From contig JANZYY010000005.1 of NCBI GenBank assembly GCA_026419705.1, positions 1-18,145 of the forward strand: a DNA stretch of 18,145 bases, written 5' to 3'. The stretch's first letter is position 1, and each line of letters starts with the position of its first letter. Source of the stretch: Fischerella sp. (GTDB taxonomy: Bacteria > Cyanobacteriota > Cyanobacteriia > Cyanobacteriales > Nostocaceae). Both the position numbers and the translations under genes were made by a program. Shown piece after piece: positions 13,859 to 18,145 of this stretch. The notes beneath the pieces are model-generated. The model saw nothing but the letters and a program-made list of their open reading frames with translations, was not told the origin of the DNA and did no database searches.

Positions 13859-14692
13859 ATGAAGGTAAATAATGGCAATTTGCTGACCAAGTTGGCTGGT
13901 ATTGCGGGAGTGACGGGCGTCAGTTTACTTATTGGTTTACCTGTAGGGGCAAACCAGTCATTAAATCCTAATCCTAGTATTTTTCAAGAAGCAACCTATA
14001 GCCGTGGTCAACGAATTTTAGCAAACAACAATTACACAGCTAGTGTGTCGGTACAGCAAACAAGGAGTAAAACCTCAGTCAAAAATATAATAGCCCAGGG
14101 CGGCAGCAGTGGCAGCGGAGTACTAAATCCTAGCCCTAGTATTTTGCAGGAGTGTCCCTACAACCGCGCTGCTTGTCCTCAAACTACTCCTGCACCTGCT
14201 GTTCCACCTACTACTCCTGAAACACCACCTTCTGAGCCAGGAACGACTCCAGCTCAACCAGAAGCGGGAACTGAAGACAAAACCCTAGTAGCGCTGGCGG
14301 AATCAAACAAAGATTTTACAATGTTGACTAAGGCTCTCAAAGCAGCTGGATTAGCAGAAACTTTACAAGGTACAGGGCCCTTCACCGTTTTTGCTCCTAC
14401 TGATGAGGCTTTTGCGAAATTGCCGCAAGATGCTGTGCAAGATTTGTTGAAGCCAGAGAATAAAGAAGTATTGGTAAAGATTTTGACTTACCATGTAGTG
14501 CCCGGTCAGGTATTATCCAGTGATTTGAAATCTGGTGAAGTGAAAAGCGTGGAAGGCGGTTCGATTAGCGTTAAAGTTGACGGACCAAACAATGTAATGG
14601 TCAACGATGCGAAGGTAACTCAACCAGATATCAAAGGTAGCAACGGCGTTATTCATGCCATTGATAACGTCATTTTGCCTCCTGACTTGTAA
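13859..14692 (+). CDS. Secreted fasciclin (FAS1) domain protein
   Basis: The 277-residue protein has an N-terminal signal peptide (hydrophobic stretch about 11-29, likely cleavage after VGA at 31). Two copies of a short motif, LNPNPSIFQEATYSRG (35-50) and LNPSPSILQECPYNRA (89-104), follow. A Pro/Thr-rich linker spans about 107-138, and one FAS1 domain spans about 140-276. The FAS1 hallmarks are FTVFAPTDEAFAKLP (175-189), TYHVVPG (210-216) and GVIHAIDNVILPP (263-275). FAS1 domains mediate adhesion or matrix contacts; the protein is probably periplasmic or extracellular. The second motif copy has two cysteines (Cys 99, Cys 106) that could form a small disulfide loop. It appears monocistronic, with a terminator at 14734. 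No strong Shine-Dalgarno site is visible. Confidence 0.92.
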   Translation: MKVNNGNLLTKLAGIAGVTGVSLLIGLPVGANQSLNPNPSIFQEATYSRGQRILANNNYTASVSVQQTRSKTSVKNIIAQGGSSGSGVLNPSPSILQECPYNRAACPQTTPAPAVPPTTPETPPSEPGTTPAQPEAGTEDKTLVALAESNKDFTMLTKALKAAGLAETLQGTGPFTVFAPTDEAFAKLPQDAVQDLLKPENKEVLVKILTYHVVPGQVLSSDLKSGEVKSVEGGSISVKVDGPNNVMVNDAKVTQPDIKGSNGVIHAIDNVILPPDL

Positions 14693-14733
14693 TTACAAGT
14701 CTATTTAATTCTTTCATAATTTCCGTATTACCC

Positions 14734-14790
14734 TACCCCCTTGACAACACCCTCTCTCTTCTATAGGAGGGTTGAGAAGGGGTATTTTTT
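14734..14790 (+). terminator. Rho-independent terminator of the fasciclin gene
   Basis: TACCCCCTTGACAACACCCTC (14734-14754) pairs with GGAGGGTTGAGAAGGGGTA (about 14766-14784) with a few bulges, followed directly by six T (14785-14790). The position 40 bases after the fasciclin stop codon fits. Confidence 0.75.
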
Positions 14791-14828
14791 ATACAAGTGT
14801 GTCCTTTGCAGTTAGCTACAAGTTGTTC

Positions 14829-14912
14829 TACATCTAATTTGCATTCTGAAGGCAGGCGGCGACGCCCAACCCACAGGAGTTAAACTAATTTAAAATGTGC
14901 AGATTAAATGTG
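14829..14912. repeat. Possible dispersed palindromic element
   Basis: TACATCTAATTTGCA (14829-14843) and TGCAGATTAAATGTG (14898-14912) are inverted relative to each other at 12 of 15 positions and flank a GC-rich core, GGCAGGCGGCGACGCCC. The contrast in base composition with its surroundings and the inverted ends suggest a small non-coding repeat of the kind common in Nostocales, lying just upstream of hemD. Confidence 0.35.
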
Positions 14913-14961
14913 TTTTAGCTTATCTTAGGTTAGTCAACTCTACACTGAGAAGGTAAACAAT

Positions 14962-15813
14962 TTGCTCATTCCATCTGTCAAACTACCCTTATACGGTAAA
15001 CGCATTATTGTCACCGCACCTCGAAACTATGCTGCGAGATTATCGCAACAACTTATTCAACAAGGTGCTTTACCTTTGGTGATGCCAACTATAGAAACCT
15101 GTTTGTTAGAAAATTTTGCTGAGTTGGATGCTGCACTTGCACAAATCGATGCATTCGATTGGATTGCTTTCACCAGTAGAAATGGTATCGATGCCTTTTT
15201 CCAGCGCTTAGAATATTTGGGGCTAGACCCGGGAGTACTGAAAAATTGTTGTTTTTCGGCGATTGGTAAAGATGCAGAACAATTAGCAGCTTTGGGTGTA
15301 AAAGTAGATGTAATTCCTGAAGAACCCAGCCCACAAGGAATCGTTGCGGAATTGGCTAAAATTCCAGATATTCAAGAGAGAACCATTTTAGTACCAGTTC
15401 CAGAAGTTGTCGGTCTACCAGAACCCGATGTGATTCCTAACTTTATTGCTGCTTTGGAAAAACTGGGTATGAGTGTGACTTGCGTACCAACCTATATAAC
15501 GAGGTGTTTGGACAAAAGTCTTTATGAGGTGGAATTAAAGCTGATTCGTCAGGGAAATATAGATGTCATAGCTTTTAGCAGTACCACAGAAGTTGCAGGT
15601 TTTTTGCAAATGGTAAGCTCAAGACAGGATTACAATCGGTGTGCGATCGCTTGCTTTGGACCATACACTGCAACTAATGCCCAGAAGTTAGGTTTAGATG
15701 TCTCCATCGTTGCCAAAGATTACAGTTCTTTTGCAGGGTTTGCAGAAGCGATCGCCACATTTTTCCAGGTTCAGTCTGGGAATGCTCTTTCAAGTCACGA
15801 CAGCTGCTCCTAA
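14962..15813 (+). CDS. hemD: Uroporphyrinogen-III synthase
   Basis: The enzyme closes hydroxymethylbilane with inversion of ring D to uroporphyrinogen III, the branch-point precursor of haem, chlorophyll, phycobilins and corrinoids. The 283-residue protein follows the HemD two-lobe pattern: GKRIIVTAPRNYAARLSQQL at the start, LPTIE-like PTIETC, DWIAFTSRNGIDAFF (about 65-79), FSAIGKDAEQL, and in the second half RTILVPVPEVVG, PTYITRC, DVIAFSSTTEVAGFLQ and ACFGPYTATNAQKLGL. HemD sequences are poorly conserved, but these strand-end motifs are typical. The start is a TTG at 14962, with GAGAAGG about 8 bases upstream; no ATG fits as well. A short Ser-rich tail follows the last helix. No other tetrapyrrole gene is adjacent here. 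Confidence 0.87.
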   Translation: MLIPSVKLPLYGKRIIVTAPRNYAARLSQQLIQQGALPLVMPTIETCLLENFAELDAALAQIDAFDWIAFTSRNGIDAFFQRLEYLGLDPGVLKNCCFSAIGKDAEQLAALGVKVDVIPEEPSPQGIVAELAKIPDIQERTILVPVPEVVGLPEPDVIPNFIAALEKLGMSVTCVPTYITRCLDKSLYEVELKLIRQGNIDVIAFSSTTEVAGFLQMVSSRQDYNRCAIACFGPYTATNAQKLGLDVSIVAKDYSSFAGFAEAIATFFQVQSGNALSSHDSCS

Positions 15814-15881
15814 AGGCAGGCTAAATTAGCGATCGCCTGTTGATAAAACATGATTAGAAGACCCGATCAAAAATACGCTTT

Positions 15882-16529
15882 ATGACTGCTATAACTCCTG
15901 TTGTCAAACCTGTTAGTCAGATGCAACTCGCCCCTGGTAGCACAGTTAGCATTCCAAATGTGAGTTGGCAGGAATTTGAGTCGATTTTGCAGGAATTGGG
16001 AGAACACCAGGGTGCGAGAATAGCCTACAGCAAGGGTACTTTAGAAATTATCGTTCCTCTACCCGAACATGAAAAGCCGAAAGAATTAATTTCAGACCTT
16101 ATCAAAACTTTGCTCAAGGCTATGGGCAGAAGATATGACCCTTTTGGTTCCACCACCTTCAAACGGGAAGGTATAGCAGGAATTGAACCCGATGTTTGTT
16201 TTTATATTCAAAATTATCAACGCATGATTGGTCGTCGCCGCTTGCAAGCAGACGATCCACCACCGGATTTAGCAATTGAAACAGATGTAACTTCTAAAAC
16301 TACTCTCGAAGCCTATAGAGCAATTGGTGTTCCAGAAGTATGGATTTATGACAGCGGTAGGCTGACTATCTATTTACTCAGTCAGGGAATTTACGTCAAA
16401 TATGATACCAGTGCCATTTTTGAAAACATCAAATTAACCCAGATTATTCCTGCTTTAGTAGAGCGTGCTTGGCAGGTGGGAAACGTTCAAGCATTGGAAG
16501 AATTTACAGCAGTGATGGGTAATTGGTGA
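15882..16529 (+). CDS. Uma2 (DUF820) family putative endonuclease
   Basis: Uma2 proteins have a PD-(D/E)XK restriction-endonuclease-like fold and are hugely expanded in cyanobacteria; the cellular role is unknown. Visible here in 215 residues are the N-terminal WQEFESILQELG helix, the RIAYSKGTLEIIVPLPEHE strand pair (about 46-64), the GIEPDVCFYI motif (Asp 104), and PDLAIETDVTS (Glu 133). The EAYRAIGVPEVWIYD block (143-157) shared by nearly all members is also present. Key acidic residues are kept, so it looks intact. The gene starts at ATG 15882, 68 bases after hemD, with a HIP1 octamer between them. Members often stand alone, as here. Confidence 0.9.
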   Translation: MTAITPVVKPVSQMQLAPGSTVSIPNVSWQEFESILQELGEHQGARIAYSKGTLEIIVPLPEHEKPKELISDLIKTLLKAMGRRYDPFGSTTFKREGIAGIEPDVCFYIQNYQRMIGRRRLQADDPPPDLAIETDVTSKTTLEAYRAIGVPEVWIYDSGRLTIYLLSQGIYVKYDTSAIFENIKLTQIIPALVERAWQVGNVQALEEFTAVMGNW

Positions 16530-17105
16530 TACGTAATGAGTAAAGCCCACCACCCTTGTTACCCAGTTGAACTTAACAGGTGATTCCTTTAACCGTGAAA
16601 CATATGTAGATCCGCCCAACCCCCCTGACAGAAAATACAGAACTTAGATTCCTCCATTTCACCTTTACCGCACTCAAGCTTAGATTTACTCTGGCGACGA
16701 TAAATTTTCTCTACCTTACAAAGGGGATCATAGAGAAATGTTATGATACCGATTCTTGATCGTTTCGAATCTTGCAACAGATCAATCTTCGCGTCAAGAC
16801 GTCCCCACCTCTACTGGAGAATCAGTATAAAGGCTTCTGGCTCAGAAACGAGCGCCTTGCAAGCTCAAGTGTAATACCATTTTGAAAGAAGAATGCGACA
16901 AATAGTTATTGTAGAGACGCTTCAAACAGCGCGTCCAATCATCATCAGGATGTGTTGCAAACATTTCTTAAATCAGTTATGATTAATCTTTCCTAAGGCG
17001 ATTTAATTTATCTAAAGAATCTGTGTTTAAGACTAGGTTAAGAATAGAATAAGTAATACAATTGAAAATTCAAGCAAAGTAGTTTTTTCACAACTGAATG
17101 AAGAA
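16530..17105. other. Intergenic region of 576 bases, no gene seen
   Basis: A minus-strand open frame of 62 codons (16589-16777) has no family resemblance, an unusual composition (Cys/Lys-rich, then HMFHG) and no ribosome binding site. I consider it non-coding. A GTAGAGACGC / GCGTC repeat remnant lies at 16909-16935. The rest is AT-rich leader for the P-type ATPase gene, without a clear promoter. Confidence 0.5.
16909..16935. repeat. Degenerate GTAGAGACGC-type palindromic repeat
   Basis: TTGTAGAGACGC is followed after a short spacer by GCGCGTC, the partial remains of the common Nostocales palindrome TTGTAGAGACGC...GCGTCTCTACA. The right arm is decayed. It is a marker of the host lineage rather than a functional site that I can support. 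Confidence 0.5.
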
Positions 17106-18145
17106 ATGAAAAATCACTGCAACGTCTCCCGTCGCAGGAGTGATGCTCTTGTGAAAGCATTGCATACTGCTGTGAAGGGGAGGGCTAGGTATAAGATTAA
17201 TGGGCTGCAAGGTTCGGAGGCTCTTAAGAAATACCTAGAGTTGGGATTGTCAGGGGCAGAAGGCATCACCCAAGTGAGTGCTAACCCGTCAACTGGTAAT
17301 GTTCTGGTAATCTACCAGCCAGGACATAATGCTTTGGCGATCGCTGCACAAATTGAACGCCTAGTCATAGAGTATGCAAAGCAGAGCCAGCACTCTGTAA
17401 CAGTTGGGACAGCAGCAAAGCTCAACCGACCTGGGAAAAAGGCGAAAAATTTCCCTGCCAGCAACAAAAATTTACATAATCGTCAACAAAAGCTGACAAA
17501 TGCTGCTCCTCAGCAAGAAATTGTAGCTTGGCATCTCAAAGAAACTGATACGGTTATTGCTGAGTTAAAAACTTCCAAAACATCAGGTTTATCTAGCAAG
17601 AAAGCACAAGAAAGACTGAAGAAATACGGATCAAATACTTTACCAGAAGCCGAGCCTCGCTCCGGGTTGAGTATGTTTATTGACCAGTTTAAATCTTTGC
17701 CCGTAGGACTTTTGGCAGTTGCCGCTGGTATTTCAGCTGCTACTGGAGGCTTGGTTGATGCTGTGGTAATTATGGGGGTTGTAGTCATAAACGCCGCCAT
17801 TGGTTACGCAACGGAAAGCAATTCCGAAAAAGTGATTCGTTCGCTGAAGAACCTAGTTAATCCCACCGCATTTACGATCCGTGATGGTAGCATCCAAGAA
17901 ATCAGCGCCCACGAAATTGTTGTTGGGGATATTCTAGTTCTCAAACCCGGTAGCTACGTACCGGCAGACGCCAGACTCTTAGAAGCACAGCGTTTGAGCA
18001 TAGATGAGTCAGCGCTAACGGGTGAGAGTATGCCTGTAACCAAATCTGCTCACACCCTTGCCGGCGAAAATGTTCCCTTGGGCGATCGCCATAACATGGT
18101 TTACATGGGGACATTAGTCACCGGGGGGCAGGGAACTGCGGTAGT
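17106..18145 (+). CDS. P-type cation-transporting ATPase, 5' part (runs off the window)
   Basis: The first 346 codons are visible. Residues about 27-93 (YKINGLQGSEALKKYL onwards to LAIAAQIERLVIEY) resemble a heavy-metal-associated-type ferredoxin-like fold without the CxxC metal site. After a basic, probably disordered linker (about 100-135) comes a Cation_ATPase_N-like segment (AWHLKETDTVIAELKTS, about 141-185, ending YGSNTLPE). Membrane helices follow (about 195-235), then the actuator domain with VVGDILVLKPGSYVPADARL and TGES (305-308, the dephosphorylation motif). The phosphorylation motif DKTGT would lie beyond the window. The Cation_ATPase_N segment and motif style suggest a P2-type pump (Ca2+, Mg2+ or Na+), but the ion is not determined. 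The ATG at 17106 has only a weak GAAG upstream; the GTG at 17151 is an alternative start. Confidence 0.85.
   Translation, partial: MKNHCNVSRRRSDALVKALHTAVKGRARYKINGLQGSEALKKYLELGLSGAEGITQVSANPSTGNVLVIYQPGHNALAIAAQIERLVIEYAKQSQHSVTVGTAAKLNRPGKKAKNFPASNKNLHNRQQKLTNAAPQQEIVAWHLKETDTVIAELKTSKTSGLSSKKAQERLKKYGSNTLPEAEPRSGLSMFIDQFKSLPVGLLAVAAGISAATGGLVDAVVIMGVVVINAAIGYATESNSEKVIRSLKNLVNPTAFTIRDGSIQEISAHEIVVGDILVLKPGSYVPADARLLEAQRLSIDESALTGESMPVTKSAHTLAGENVPLGDRHNMVYMGTLVTGGQGTAV

Noticed and set aside
16589..16777. Minus-strand open frame of 62 codons
   Set aside because: No ribosome binding site, no recognisable family and odd composition in an AT-rich gap.
17510..17800. Minus-strand open frame opposite the P-type ATPase
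   Set aside because: The plus strand encodes clear P-type ATPase motifs through this segment.

Overview
The window comes from a cyanobacterium, most likely a filamentous Nostocales-type genome. GCGATCGC (HIP1-type) octamers are frequent throughout. The phosphoenolpyruvate carboxylase is of the cyanobacterial type, and intergenic gaps are filled with 7-base-phased G-rich or GTTG/CAAC-type short repeats. Small conserved proteins, a Uma2 nuclease and a lone HerA-like ATPase fit the same source. No phage, transposase, CRISPR array or biosynthetic cluster is visible.

Layout. Positions 1-311 are AT-rich with no gene. Positions 312-4879 (minus strand) hold a two-gene unit: a large membrane-anchored SGNH/DUF1574-type protein with four cytoplasmic repeats, followed by an MBOAT O-acyltransferase. 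The pairing resembles AlgI with AlgJ/AlgX, or DltB with DltD, so an envelope or exopolysaccharide O-acylation system is inferred. Positions 5155-8870 (plus strand) hold a small membrane protein, ppc, and a second small membrane protein. Positions 8959-9836 hold two divergent small genes of unknown function around a promoter region with an inverted repeat. Positions 9845-10655 hold a tRNA-Arg(TCT) with a recognisable promoter, a strong hairpin, and a broken PD-(D/E)XK homing-endonuclease-type gene. Positions 10662-13317 (minus) hold a HerA-like ATPase and a glutathione S-transferase. Positions 13318-13858 form a structured non-coding stretch with a candidate promoter and terminator. It is followed by a secreted fasciclin-domain protein, a hemD-type uroporphyrinogen-III synthase starting at TTG, a Uma2 nuclease, and the 5' third of a P-type ATPase cut by the window end.

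The genes do not form one pathway; most are single housekeeping or accessory units. The unifying oddity is the short repeats. Hairpin-forming GTTG/CAAC-type arrays sit at gene borders, where they create false upstream starts and supply start or stop codons. G-rich arrays of similar type have also entered two coding regions in frame: ppc, just before the GYSDSNKDSG catalytic motif, and the HerA-like ATPase, between the N-terminal barrel and the Walker A motif. The best candidates for something not well described are the four-repeat cytoplasmic module on the SGNH protein, these in-frame repeat insertions, and the possible structured RNA upstream of the fasciclin gene.
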